Made by a program: the position numbers and the translations under genes. Below are positions 28,329-41,500 of a stretch of DNA of 64,000 bases, in pieces. Source of the DNA: Agelas oroides (Eukaryota > Porifera > Demospongiae > Agelasida > Agelasidae); contig OX422196.1 in NCBI GenBank assembly GCA_949130485.1, forward strand, positions 6,803,554-6,867,553. The letters are read 5' to 3'. The notes below the pieces were generated by a model. It was given only the letters and a program-made list of their open reading frames with translations. It ran no database searches and had not been told where the DNA came from. Each line of letters starts with the position of its first letter. The first letter of the stretch is position 1.

Positions 28329-30365
28329 TCATAATGCCTCATGCTATCTCATGCTGTCTCATACAGTTCCATTGCATCTCATAATGTCTCATGGTGTCTC
28401 ATGCTGTCTCATACAGTCCCATTGAATCTCATATTGTCTCGTAGTGTCTTATGTTGTCTCATAATGTCTCATGATGTCTCCTTTTGTCTCACAGTGTCTC
28501 ATGCTGTCTCAATGTCTCATGATGTCTGATAGTGTCTCATACTGTCTCCTATTGTCTCATAGTGTCTCATGCTGTATCGTACAGTCCCATTGCATCCATA
28601 ATGTCTCATAATGTCTAATGATGTCTCCTATTGTCTCAGTATCTCATAATGTCTCATGCTATCTCATGCTGTCTCATACAGGCTAATAATGTTTCATGCT
28701 GTCTCATATTGTTTCATGATGTCTCCTATTGTCTCAGTGTCTCATGCTGTCTCATACAGTCCCATTGCATCTATAATGTCTCGTAGTGTCTCATGCTGTC
28801 TCATAATGTCTCATGATGTCTCATAATGTCTCATGATGTCTCCTATTGTCTCAGTATCTTATGCTGTCTCATACAGTTGCATTGCATCCATAATGTTTCC
28901 TAGAGTCTCATGCTGTCTCATGACGTCTTATGATGTCTCTAATTGTCCCATAGTGTCTCATTCTGTCTCATAATGTCTGATGATGTCTCCTATTGTATCA
29001 TAGTGTCTCATGCTGTCTCATACAGTCCCATTTCATCCATAATATCTCATGATATCTCTTATTGGCTCAGTGTCTCATGCTGTCTCATAATGTCGCATGA
29101 AGTCTCCTATTGTCACAGTGTCTCATGCTGTCTCATACAGTCCCATTGCATCTAAAATGTCTCGTAGTGTCTCATGCTGTCTCATAATGTCTCATGATGT
29201 CTCGTATTGTCTCAGTATCCTATGCTGTCTCATACAGTTGCATTGCATCCATAATATCTCATGATGTCTCTTATTGGCTCATAGTGTCTCATGCTGTCTC
29301 ATACAGTCCCATTTCATCCATAATGTCTCATGATGTCTCTTATTGGCTCGTAGTGAGTGTCGCATGCTGTCTCATAGTGTCTCATGATGTCTCCTATTGT
29401 CTCAGTATCTTATGCTGTATCATACAGTCGCATTGCATCCATAATGTCTCCTGGAGTCTCATGGTGTCTCATGACGTCTCATGCTGTCTCATAATGTCTG
29501 ATGATGTCTCCTATTGTCTCATAGTGTCTCATAATGCCTCATGCTATCTGATGCTGTCTCATACAGTTCCATTGCATCTCATAATGTCTCATGGTGTCTC
29601 ATGCTGTCTCATACAGTCCCATTGAATCTCATATTGTCTCGTAGTGTCTTATGCTGTCTCATAATGTCTCATGATGTCTCCTTTTGTCTCACAGTGTCTC
29701 ATGCTGTCTCAATGTCTCATGATGTCTCATAGTGTCTCATACTGTCTCAGGAAGTCTCCTATTGTCTCATAGTGTCACATGCTGTATCGTACAGTCCCAT
29801 TGCATCCATAATATCTCATGATGTTTCTCATTGGCTGATAATGTCTCATGCCGTCTCACAATGTCTCATGATGTCTTATAGTGTCTCATAATGTCTCATG
29901 ATGTCTCCTATTGTCTCACAGTGTCTCATACAGTCCCATTGAATCTCATAATGTCTCGTAGTGTCTTATGCCCTCTCATAATGTCTCATGATGTCTCATT
30001 GTGACTCATAATGTCTCATGATGTCTCATGATGTCTCCTATTGTCTCAGTATCTTATGCTGTCTCATACAGGTCGATTGCGTCCGTAATATCTCTTAGTG
30101 TGTCATGCTGTCTTATAATGTCTCATAATGTCTCCTATTGTCTCAGAGTGTCTCATGCTGTCTCATGCTGTCCCATTGCATCAATAATGTCTCGTAATGT
30201 CTCATGCTGTCTCATAACGTCTGATTTCTCATAGTGTCTCATGATGTCCCCTATTGTCTCATAGTCTCCTGCTGTCTCATAAAGTCCCATTGCATCCATA
30301 ATGTCTCATAGTGTCTCATGCTGTCACATGATGTCTCATCATGCCTCCTATTTTCTCATAATGTC
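28329..30365 (+). repeat. 2,037-bp satellite block, copy 1
   Basis: First of two adjacent, nearly identical 2,037-bp satellite blocks. Matching points include 28341 and 30378, 28943 and 30980, 29194 and 31231, 30028 and 32065. Boundaries are approximate because the sequence on both sides is the same 10-bp repeat. Confidence 0.8.
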
Positions 30366-32397
30366 TCATAATGCCTCATGCTATCTCATGCTGTCTCATA
30401 CAGTTCCATTGCATCTCATAATGTCTCATGGTGTCTCATGCTGTCTCATACAGTCCCATTGAATCTCATATTGTCTCGTAGTGTCTTATGTTGTCTCATA
30501 ATGTCTCATGATGTCTCCTTTTGTCTCACAGTGTCTCATGCTGTCTCAATGTCTCATGATGTCTGATAGTGTCTCATACTGTCTCCTATTGTCTCATAGT
30601 GTCTCATGCTGTATCGTACAGTCCCATTGCATCCATAATGTCTCATAATGTCTAATGATGTCTCCTATTGTCTCAGTATCTCATAATGTCTCATGCTATC
30701 TCATGCTGTCTCATACAGGCTAATAATGTTTCATGCTGTCTCATATTGTTTCATGATGTCTCCTATTGTCTCAGTGTCTCATGCTGTCTCATACAGTCCC
30801 ATTGCATCTATAATGTCTCGTAGTGTCTCATGCTGTCTCATAATGTCTCATGATGTCTCATAATGTCTCATGATGTCTCCTATTGTCTCAGTATCTTATG
30901 CTGTCTCATACAGTTGCATTGCATCCATAATGTTTCCTAGAGTCTCATGCTGTCTCATGACGTCTTATGATGTCTCTAATTGTCCCATAGTGTCTCATTC
31001 TGTCTCATAATGTCTGATGATGTCTCCTATTGTATCATAGTGTCTCATGCTGTCTCATACAGTCCCATTTCATCCATAATATCTCATGATATCTCTTATT
31101 GGCTCAGTGTCTCATGCTGTCTCATAATGTCGCATGAAGTCTCCTATTGTCACAGTGTCTCATGCTGTCTCATACAGTCCCATTGCATCTAAAATGTCTC
31201 GTAGTGTCTCATGCTGTCTCATAATGTCTCATGATGTCTCGTATTGTCTCAGTATCCTATGCTGTCTCATACAGTTGCATTGCATCCATAATATCTCATG
31301 ATGTCTCTTATTGGCTCATAGTGTCTCATGCTGTCTCATACAGTCCCATTTCATCCATAATGTCTCATGATGTCTCTTATTGGCTCGTAGTGAGTGTCGC
31401 ATGCTGTCTCATAGTGTCTCATGATGTCTCTTATTGTCTCAGTATCTTATGCTGTATCATACAGTCGCATTGCATCCATAATGTCTCCTGGAGTCTCATG
31501 GTGTCTCATGACGTCTCATGCTGTCTCATAATGTCTGATGATGTCTCCTATTGTCTCATAGTGTCTCATAATGCCTCATGCTATCTGATGCTGTCTCATA
31601 CAGTTCCATTGCATCTCATAATGTCTCATGGTGTCTCATGCTGTCTCATACAGTCCCATTGAATCTCATATTGTCTCGTAGTGTCTTATGCTGTCTCATA
31701 ATGTCTCATGATGTCTCCTTTTGTCTCACAGTGTCTCATGCTGTCTCAATGTCTCATGATGTCTCATAGTGTCTCATACTGTCTCAGGAAGTCTCCTATT
31801 GTCTCATAGTGTCACATGCTGTATCGTACAGTCCCATTGCATCCATAATATCTCATGATGTTTCTCATTGGCTGATAATGTCTCATGCCGTCTCACAATG
31901 TCTCATGATGTCTTATAGTGTCTCATAATGTCTCATGATGTCTCCTATTGTCTCACAGTGTCTCATACAGTCCCATTGAATCTCATAATGTCTCGTAGTG
32001 TCTTATGCCCTCTCATAATGTCTCATGATGTCTCATTGTGACTCATAATGTCTCATGATGTCTCATGATGTCTCCTATTGTCTTAGTATCTTATGCTGTC
32101 TCATACAGGTCGATTGCGTCCGTAATATCTCTTAGTGTGTCATGCTGTCTTATAATGTCTCATAATGTCTCCTATTGTCTCAGAGTGTCTCATGCTGTCT
32201 CATGCTGTCCCATTGCATCAATAATGTCTCGTAATGTCTCATGCTGTCTCATAACGTCTGATTTCTCATAGTGTCTCATGATGTCCCCTATTGTCTCATA
32301 GTCTCCTGCTGTCTCATAAAGTCCCATTGCATCCATAATGTCTCATAGTGTCTCATGCTGTCACATGATGTCTCATCATGCCTCCTATTTTCTCATA
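30366..32397 (+). repeat. 2,037-bp satellite block, copy 2
   Basis: Second copy of the 2,037-bp block. Very few differences from copy 1 were seen (for example TCTTATTGTCTCAG for TCTCCTATTGTCTCAG near 31430, and TCTTAGTATC near 32082). It ends near 32398, where TCTCATCCTGTCTAATAATG replaces the copy-1 continuation. Confidence 0.8.
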
Positions 32398-35300
32398 ATG
32401 TCTCATCCTGTCTAATAATGTCTCATGATGTTTCCTTTTCTCTCACAGTATCTTATGCGGTCTCAATGTCTCATGATGTCTGATAGTGTCTCATACTCTC
32501 TCAAGAAGTCTCCTATTGTCTCATGCTGTCTGATACAGTCTCATTGCATCCATAATGTCTCATAGTGTCTCATTGTGTCTCATAAAGTCATGTGATGTCT
32601 CCTATTGTCTCATAGTTTCTCATAAAGTCACGTGATGTCTCCTATTGTCTCATAGTTTCTCATACTGTCTTATAAAGTCCCATTGCATCTCATAATGTCT
32701 CGTAGAGTCTCATGCTCTCTCATAATGTCTCATGATGTCTCTTATTGTCTCAGTGTCTCATTCTGGGTCATAATGTCGCATGATGTCTCATACTGCCTCA
32801 CGATGTCTCCTATTGTCTCATAGTGTCCGATGCTGGCTCATGCAGTCCCATTGCATCCATAATGTCTCATAGAGTCTCATGCTGTCTCATCATGTCTCAT
32901 GATGGCTCTTATTGGCTAATAGTGTTTCATGCTGTCTGATATTGTCTCATGATGTCTCCCTATTGTCTCAGTATCTCATGCTGTCTCATACAATCCCATA
33001 ATGTCTCGTAGTGTCTCATAATGTCTCAGTATCTTATGCTGTGTCATACAGTCGCATTGCATCCATAATGTCTCCTAGAGTCTCATGGTGTCTCATGACG
33101 TCTCATGCTGTCTCATAATGTCTGATGATTTCTCCTATTGTCTCATTGTGTCTCATGCTGTCTCATACAGTCCCATTTCATCCATAATATCTCATGATAT
33201 CTCTTATTGGCTCAGTGTCTCATGCTGTCTCATAATGTCGCATGAAGTCTCCTATTGTCACAGTGTCTCATGATGTCTTACGATGTCCGTAATATCTTGT
33301 AGTGTGTCATGCTGTCTTATAATGTATCATAATGTGTCTCATGCTGTCTCATAGTGTCTCATGCTGTATCATACAGTCCCATTGCATCCATAATGTCTCA
33401 TGATGTCTCTTATTGGCTGATAATGTCTCATGCCGTCTCACAATGTCTCATGATGTATTATAGTGTCTCATAATGTCTCATGATGTCTCATAGTGTCTAA
33501 TAATATCTCATGATGTCTCCTATTGTCTCACAGTGTCTCATACAGTCCCATTGAATCTCATAATGTCTCGTAGTGTCTTATGCCCTCTCATAATGTCTCA
33601 TGATGTCTCATAGTGTCTCATAATGTCTCATGATGTCTCCTATTGTCTCAGTATCTTATGCTGTCTCATACAGGTCCATTGCGTCCGTAATATCTCGTAG
33701 TGTGTCATGCTGTCTTATAATGTCTCATAATGTGTCTCATGCTGTCTCATAATGTCTCATGATGTCTCTTATTGGCTGATAATGTCTCATGCCGTCTCAC
33801 AATGTCTCGTGATGTCTTATAGTGTCTCATAATGTCTCATGATGTCTCCTATTGTCTCAGTATCTCATGCTGTCTCATACAGTCCCATTGCATCCATAAT
33901 GTCTCATGATGTATCATAGTGTCTCATAATATCTCATGATGTCTCCTATTGTCTCACAGTGTCTCATACAGTCCCATTGAATCTCATAATGTCTCGTAGT
34001 GTCTTATGCCCTCTCATAATGTCTCATGATGTCTCATAGCGTCTCATAATGTCTCATGATGTCTCCTATTGTCTCAGTATCTTATGCTGTCTCATACAGG
34101 TCCATTGCGTCCGTAATATCTTGTAGTGTGTCATGCTGTCTTATAATGTCTCATAATGTGTCTCATGCTGTCTCATAATGTCTCATGATGTCTCCTATTA
34201 TCTCATGGTGTCTCAAGCTGTTTCATACAGTCCTATTACATCCATAATGTCTTGTAGTGCCTCATGCTGTCTCATAATGTCTCATGATGTCTCCTATTGT
34301 CTCAGTATCTTATGCTGTCTCATACAGTTGCATTGCATCCATAATGTCTACTAGAGTCTCATGCTGTCTCATGACGTCTTATGATGTCTCTCATTGTCCC
34401 ATAGTGTCTCATGCTGTCTCATAATGTCTCATGATGTCTCCTATTGTCTCATTGTGTCTCATGCTGTCTCATACAGTCCCATTTCATCCATAATGTCTCA
34501 TGATGTCTCTTATTGGCTCATAGTGAGTGTGTCATGCTGTCTCGTAATGTCTCATGATGTCTCCTATTGTCTCAGTATCAGTATCTTATGCTGTGTCATA
34601 CAGTCGCATTGCATCCATAATGTCTCCTAGAGTCTCATGCTGTCTCATGACGTCTCATGATGTCTCTCATTGTTTCATAGTGTCTCATGCTGTCTCATAA
34701 TGTCTGATGATGTCTCCTATTGTCTCATAGTGTCTCAGAATGTCTCATGCTATCTCATGCTGTCTAATACAGTTCCATTGCATCTCATAATGTCTCATGC
34801 TGTCTCATACAGTCCCATTGAATCTCATAATGACTTGTAGTGTCTTATGCTGTCTCATAATGTCTCATGATGTCTCCTATTGTCTCAGTATCAGTATCTT
34901 ATGCTGTGTCATGCAGTCGCATTGCATCCATAATGTCTCCTAGAGTCTCATGCTGTCTCATGACGTCTCATGATGTCTCTCATTGTTTCATAGTGTCTCA
35001 TGCTGTCTCATAATGTCTGATGATGTCTCCTATTGTCTCATAGTGTCTCAGAATGTCTCATGCTATCTCATGCTGTCTCATACAGTTCCATTGCATCTCA
35101 TAATGTCTAATGCTGTCTCATACAGTCCTATTGAATCTCATAATGTCTTGTAGTGTCTTATGCTGTCTCATATTGTCTCATGATGTCTCCTTTTGTCTCA
35201 CAGTGTCTCATGCTGTCTCAATGTCCCATGATGTCTCATAGTGTCTCATACTGTCTCAGGAAGTCTCCTATTGTCTCATAGTGTCTCATGGTGTATCATA

Positions 35301-38300
35301 CAGTCCCATTGCATCCATAATGTCTCATGATGTCTCTTATTGGCTGATAATGTCTCATGCCGTCTCACAATGTCTCATGATCTATTATAGTGTCTCATAA
35401 TGTCTCATGATGTCTCCTATTCTCTCATGGTGTCTCATGCTGTCTCATACAGTCCCATTGCATCCATAATGTCTCATAATGTCTCATAGTGTCTCATAAT
35501 ATCTCATGATGTCCCATTGTGTCTCATAATATCTCATGATGTCTCCTATTGTCTCACAGTGTCTCTTACAGTCCCATTGAATCTCATAATGTCTCGTAGT
35601 GTCTTATGCCCTCTCATAATGTGTCATGATGTCTCATAGTGTCTCATAATGTCTCATGATGTCTCCTATTGTCTCAGTATCTTATGCTGTCTCATACAGG
35701 TCCATTGCGTCCGTAATATCTCGTAGTGTGTCATGCTGTCTTATAATGTCTCATAATGTGTCTCATGCTGTCTCATAATGTCTCATGATGTCTCTTATTG
35801 GCTGATAATGTCTCATGCCGTCTCACAATGTCTCATGCCATCTCACAATGTCTCGTGATGTCTTATAGTGTCTCATAATGTCTCATGATGTCTCCTATTG
35901 TCTCAGTATCTCATGCTGTCTCATACAGTCCCATTGCATCCATAATGTCTCATGATGTATCATAGTGTCTCATAATATCTCATGATATCTCATAGTGTCT
36001 CATAATATCTCATGATGTCTCCTATTGTCTCACAGTGTCTCATACAGTCCCATTGAATCTCATAATGTCTCGTAGTGTCTTATGCCCTCTCATAATGTCT
36101 CATGATGTCTCATAGTGTCTCATAATGTCTCATGATGTCTCCTATTGTCTCAGTATCTTATGCTGTCTCATACAGGTCCATTGCGTCCGTAATATCTTGT
36201 AGTGTGTCATGCTGTCTTATAATGTATCATAATGTGTCTCATGCTGTCTCATAATGTCTCATGATGTCTCCTATTATCTCATGGTGTCTCAAGCTGTTTC
36301 ATACAGTCCCATTGCATCCATAATGTCTTGTAGCGCCTCATGCTGTCTCATAATGTCTCATGATGTCTCCTATTGTCTCAGTATCTTATGCTGTCTCATA
36401 CAGTTGCATTGCATCCATAATGTCTACTAGAGTCTCATGCTGTCTCATGACGTCTTACGATGTCTCTCATTGTCCCATAGTGTCTCATGCTGTCTCATAA
36501 TGTCCCATGATGTCTCCTATTGTCTCAGTATCAGTATCTTATGCTGTCTGACACAGTCCCATTGCATCTATAATGTCTCGTAGTATCTCATGCTGTCTCA
36601 TAATGTCTCATGATGTCTCCTATTGTCTCAGTATCTTATGCTGTGTCATACAGTCGCATTGCATCCAATCCTAGAGTCTCATGGTGTCTCATGACGTCTC
36701 ATGATGTCTCATAACGTCTCATGATGTCTCCTATTGTCTCATAGTGTCTCAGAATGTCTCATGCTATCTCATGATGTCTCCTAGTGTCTCATATGTCTCA
36801 TGATGTCTTCTATTGTCTCAGTATCTTATGCTGTGTCATACAGTCGCATTGCATCCATAATGTCTCCTGGAGTCTCATGGTGTCTCATGACGTCTCATGC
36901 TGTCTCATAATGTCTGATGATGTCTCCTATTGTCTCATAGTGTCTCAGAATGTCTCAGGCTATCTCATGCTGTCTCATACAGTTCCATTGCATCTCATAA
37001 TGTCTCATGCTGTCTCATACAGTCCCATTGAATCTCATAATGTCTCGTAGTGTCTTATGCTGTCTCATAATGTTTCTTGATGTCTCCTTCTGTCTAACTG
37101 TGTCTCATGCTGTCTCAATGTCTCATGTTGTCTCATAGTGTCTGATACTGTCTCATCAAGTCTCCTATTGTCTCATAGTGTGTCATGCTGTATGATACAG
37201 TCCCATTGCATCCATAATATCTCATGATGTCTCTCATTGGCTGATAATGTCTCATGCTGTATCATACATTCCCATCGCATCCATAATGTCTCATAATGTC
37301 TCATGCTGTCTCATAATGTCTCATGATGTCATATTGTCTCAGTATCTCATGCTGTCTCATACAATCCCATAATGTCTCGTAGTGCCTCATAATGTCTCAT
37401 GATGTCTCCTATTGTCTCAGTATCTTATGCTGTCTCATACAGGTCGATTGCATCCGTATTATCTCGTAGTGTGTCATGCTGTCTTATAATGTCTCATAAT
37501 GTCTCCTATTGTCTCAGAGTGTCTCATGCTGTCTCATGCTGTCCCATTGCATCAATAATGTCTCGTAATGTCTCATGCTGTCTCATAATGTCTGATTTCT
37601 CATAGTGTCTCATGATGTCTCCTATTGTCTCATAGTCTCCTGCTGTCTCATAAAGTCCCATTGCATCCATAATGTCTCATAGTGTCTCATGCTGTCACAT
37701 GATGTCTCATCATGCCTCCTATTTTCTCATAGTGTCTCATCCTGTCTAATAATGTCTCATGATGTCTCCTTTTCTCTCACAGTGTCTCATGCTGTCTCAA
37801 TGTCTCATGATGTCTGATAGTGTCTCATACTGTCTCAAGAAGTCTCCTATTGTCTCATGCTGTATCATACGGTCCCATCACATCCATAATGTCTCATAAT
37901 GTCCCATGCTGTCTCTTATTGGCTGATAGTATCTCATAATGTCTCATGATGTCTTATAGTGTCCCATTTCTCATCATATCTCCTATTGTCTCATGGTGTC
38001 TCATGCTGTCTCATACAGTCCCATTGCATCCATAATGTCTTGTAGAGTCTCATGCTGTCTCATCATATCTCATATTGGCTAATAATGTTTCATGCTGTCT
38101 CATATTGTTTCATGATGTCTCCTATTGTCTCAGTGTCTCATGCTGTCTCATACAGTCCCATTGCATCTATAATGTTTCGTAGTGTCTCATGCTGTCTGAT
38201 GACGTCTTATGATGTCTCTAATTGTCCCATAGTGTCTCATGCTGTCTCATAATGTCTCATGATGTCTCCTATTGTATCATAGTGTCTCATGCTGTCTCAC

Positions 38301-38525
38301 ACAGTCCCATTTCATCCATAATATCTCATGATATCTCTTATTGGCTCAGTGTCTCATGCTGTCTCATAATGTCGCATGAAGTCTCCTATTGTCACAGTGT
38401 CTCATGCTGTCTCATACAGTCCCATTGCATCTAAAATGTCTCGTAGTGTCTCATGCTGTCTCATAATGTCTCATGATGTCTCGTATTGTCTCAGTATCCT
38501 ATGCTGTCTCATACAGTTGCATTGG
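32398..38525 (+). repeat. More diverged satellite edge
   Basis: Same 10-bp family but with more point changes and shorter duplicated stretches. The segment near 33.75-34.35 kb recurs near 35.75-36.43 kb, and the variant CATACAGGTCCATTGCGTCC appears at about 33670, 34094, 35694 and 36172. Greater divergence toward the unique flank is what is expected when arrays homogenise mainly in their interior. The last recognisable satellite is CATACAGTTGCATTG, ending at about 38525. Confidence 0.75.
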
Positions 38526-38598
38526 CTGACTACCACTGGGAGTATGGTGACAATTGGTCCTAGCAACACCACCACTGCTACTATTGTTGATAATGATG
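38517..38598 (+). CDS. Exon: C-terminal end of a Calx-beta repeat
   Basis: Reads LTTTGSMVTIGPSNTTTATI then VDND, followed by a GTAAGT donor in phase 1. Ending in a TATIVDND-like strand is typical of Calx-beta repeats, as in the ADGRV1 class of adhesion GPCRs. Only the last strands are present; a full repeat is about 100 residues. The 5' limit is uncertain. The satellite itself supplies a plausible acceptor (CTGTCTCATACAG at 38504-38516), giving an in-frame start at 38517. Alternatively the native exon is simply broken at about 38525. The identification rests on a short motif. Confidence 0.55.
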
Positions 38599-41500
38599 GT
38601 AAGTCTGTAGATAATCTTATTTCAATGATTTGTATGCCCCCCAGTTGCGGTGCCATTATGGTACAGTGTTTATACACACTGTACCTGGATGCCCAATTGT
38701 GTATCATATCACTCGATCTTGGCCATGTACTACATTCTCAAGCCTCATTCCAGCTTGCAGTATAAAATTTGCGCTGAAGACACACTACATCTATATATAG
38801 TGTGTACCTTTGCTAGCTCAAAACAGCTCAGAAGGTTATGAGCCCACTGGTTTGACTAATTTAAGTGCTAGCTACAAACCTTCTTATTCTTTTCTGTGCC
38901 ATGAACAGTAAAATTAATGTATTAATTTTCTTTAGCAGCCGCAAGTTAACATGTATGCTCTTCCACATCAGTCATAAAAGATATATCTGCAGTTTGTGAA
39001 TTAGAGTAAGTTCATTTCTCTCCTGGCCAGATACTCGGTCCCTCCGTTGTGATGATCTCACCAGAGCTTGTAGTCTATCTGATGTGCAGGAGCTGCCTTG
39101 GAGTGTGGACCTATCTCTCTGCACCCCTTTCAGCTCCATCAATGTTGTGAGTGTCTTTGCAGGGGGTCTACATCATCTTAGCATAGGTATTATTGCCCAA
39201 TGTACCTCACTTATATAGGATAACATCACACTTGACAACTATGATGAAGTTCTCACGAGTCTAAGTGGGGCAGTGAGGGGTGCAGCCATTTGCGAGTCAG
39301 AACAGACCACAAGCAACCTTGCCATTGTTGCAGCTGTTTTTGCAAGGATTGCAGCACTCATTGATAACACCATCATCATTGAAGATGGAGTACGTCCACT
39401 GCTATCTAGCTACATAATAATTATATCAACCCACCTTCTCTTCCCCCTTCAGACAGTGCAGGACCTGGTCAGCATATTAGGGGGTCTCCAACAGTGGAAT
39501 GAGGCTGTGCTGCGAGCAAATGCCTCAAAGTGAGTAGTCTGAAAAATGAGACTGAATCACTACTGCACAAAGGTGTACTGTACAGATCTGTTGTCGTCTG
39601 AGTGTGCTACATGAATAAAAGTCCCAAAGGCACATATTCTATACCTGCAATACTCTGTCATGAAATCACAAATGTAACATTTGAAAACTTTTACCATTCT
39701 GAGTAATGAAGTAATTTCTGACAAATCTTGGTGTTTTGTTCATGCTGTACAGCTCCAGCCTGTGAAACAGTGTAGTGCTATGCCCTGTTTGGTAGCTATT
39801 TTAGCTAGATTTCACCATCTGCATGAGATGCTCTATCTAAACTCCAAAGTCAGAGGTACTTTATCTGAGATACAATGCCTCTAATTGTATGTCTAGCTAG
39901 ACCCTTAACTCATTCTTGTCACCAGCCCTTTCTTTGCTCTATCCACACAGTATTGTGTTTTCGTTTGAGGAGATTGTGAGTGTGTTTGCTCAGTGGCCGA
40001 GGAATGAGACCTTTTCTTTCATGACCAACAACATTCTCTTTGCTGCCGAATCAGTAAGTTGGTTTTGGTTGTAACATGTATTTCTAGGAAGTCCATGTCA
40101 AAGCCTAGGCTCATGCACTTTTTTCAATTCATCAAATAAGAAGTTTTTCAACGCATAACTGCAAAATACCTTCACGATCTAGCTGCATGTCATCTATGTG
40201 CAATGGTTGACACATATATGGTTCTTCCTAAAGTGGCAAATAGCATCATTGCATGGATAATCTGCTTAAATATACTGATCCATGAACAGAGTACTTACCA
40301 GACATTTGTGACTGACCATGTGCTAAATGAAAAGATGAAGGACCTGATTCTTCTCTGAGCCAGGCTAAAATCATACATGTATGGATCTGATTGTAGTCAT
40401 ATTGAATCATCAAGTCAATCCACTCAGTCCTGATGTCAACTGTGGCTGTATTGAGATAGTTTTTAACCTTTCCATTGTTATAGGTTCCACAAACTGAACT
40501 GGCGGAATCTGGCAGAAGCTTTTCATCCAGTGATCTGACTGGAAGTACTAACATTAACACCCTCAATGAGAATGAAACTGCAGCTGCCTTTCTACCAGCT
40601 TCCCTTTTCCAGTCACTCACAGACCTTGACCATGTTGGGAGCTTTTACATTGTTTATGACACTGGGGCACTCTTCCCAATCACAAATGCAACAGAGGTAG
40701 ATGAGAAGACAAATGCCACAGTGACAACTGTTGTGGGTAGCCCCGTCCTAGCAGCTACAGTAGGGCTGCAATTGAGTTTTAGTGAACTGGAAGAGCCTGT
40801 GAGCATCTTCCTTCGGTTGAACGAACTGGTGGTGAGTGACAGAAATGTGGTTGTCTGTTTCAATGTGTGTGAGCTTTGACTAGCTAGGAAGGAGCCCATG
40901 CATGAAAGAGAGAGATTATTTGCAACAAGTAGTATAATTCAACATGTACAAATTCACCTTCTCCTATGCAGAATGGAACAAGTGGAGAGCCTCAGTGTGC
41001 CTCTTGGGATTTTGATCTTAAACGTATGCACTCATGCATGCAGTGTTGACTATAAACTATATTGTTATCATACTTCTTAACCACCCCTCATAAAACTACT
41101 TATATGTTACTCAGAGTGGACAACAGAGGGATGTGAGACAGCAGAAGTGAATGGAGATGTTGTGATCTGCAACTGCAACCATCTCACCAACTTTGCAATC
41201 CTTGTGGTTAGTGTTTAATTGTGTCGCATAAAGGCTATGATAAGACAAGTACCTGTTATTCATTTGTTATCCAGAATATCTGCTCAAGGTTTGAGGATTG
41301 TATGCCATCTCCTACATATGTGCCATTGGCAGTACTCACCATTATTGGAGTGGTTCTTTCCCTTATTGGTATTATTGCTACCATTGTCACCTTGCTTCTG
41401 TTCAAGTGAGTGTCTGTTCAAAATACACCTAAGGGGTATCACCAAAAACTGTTTCTTTCTCTGTGTGTGCCTTGCCAACCCAGTTTTCGTGACACTATAA

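Larger units (their letters stand above)
1..38525 (+). repeat. Hierarchical 10-bp satellite array
   Basis: The whole stretch is built from a degenerate 10-bp unit, about TGTCTCATNN, where NN is mostly AA, GA, GC, AG or AC. Every 80-120 bp a variant block CAGTCCCATTGCATCCATAA interrupts the run. No unique sequence, gene, or transposon was seen inside. Blocks of several sizes (381 bp, 2,037 bp, about 4.2 kb, 5.77 kb, 11.89 kb) are themselves tandemly duplicated. Because 10 is not a multiple of 3, the + strand reads through all frames every 30 bp. This yields many 60-143-codon open frames of a Ser/Cys/Val-rich 10-residue repeat (MSHDVSYCLI-like). I see no splice structure, start context or unequal codon wear that would make them genes. 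The array continues past the left edge. Whether it is centromeric, subtelomeric or interstitial cannot be told from this window. Confidence 0.97.

Noticed and set aside
489..38434. Many 60-143-codon open frames within the satellite
   Set aside because: They arise automatically from a 10-nt repeat without a stop in most units. All frames encode the same repeat, and there is no splice, promoter or homology support.
1..38525. CRISPR array
   Set aside because: Repeats are contiguous 10-bp units without unique spacers, and the genome is clearly animal.
38471..38707. Minus-strand frame across the satellite junction
   Set aside because: It is antisense to the Calx-beta exon and its intron and contains satellite complement; no domain recognised.
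40246..40899. Minus-strand frames opposite the GAIN exon
   Set aside because: They are shadows of the strongly supported + strand exon 40484-40831.
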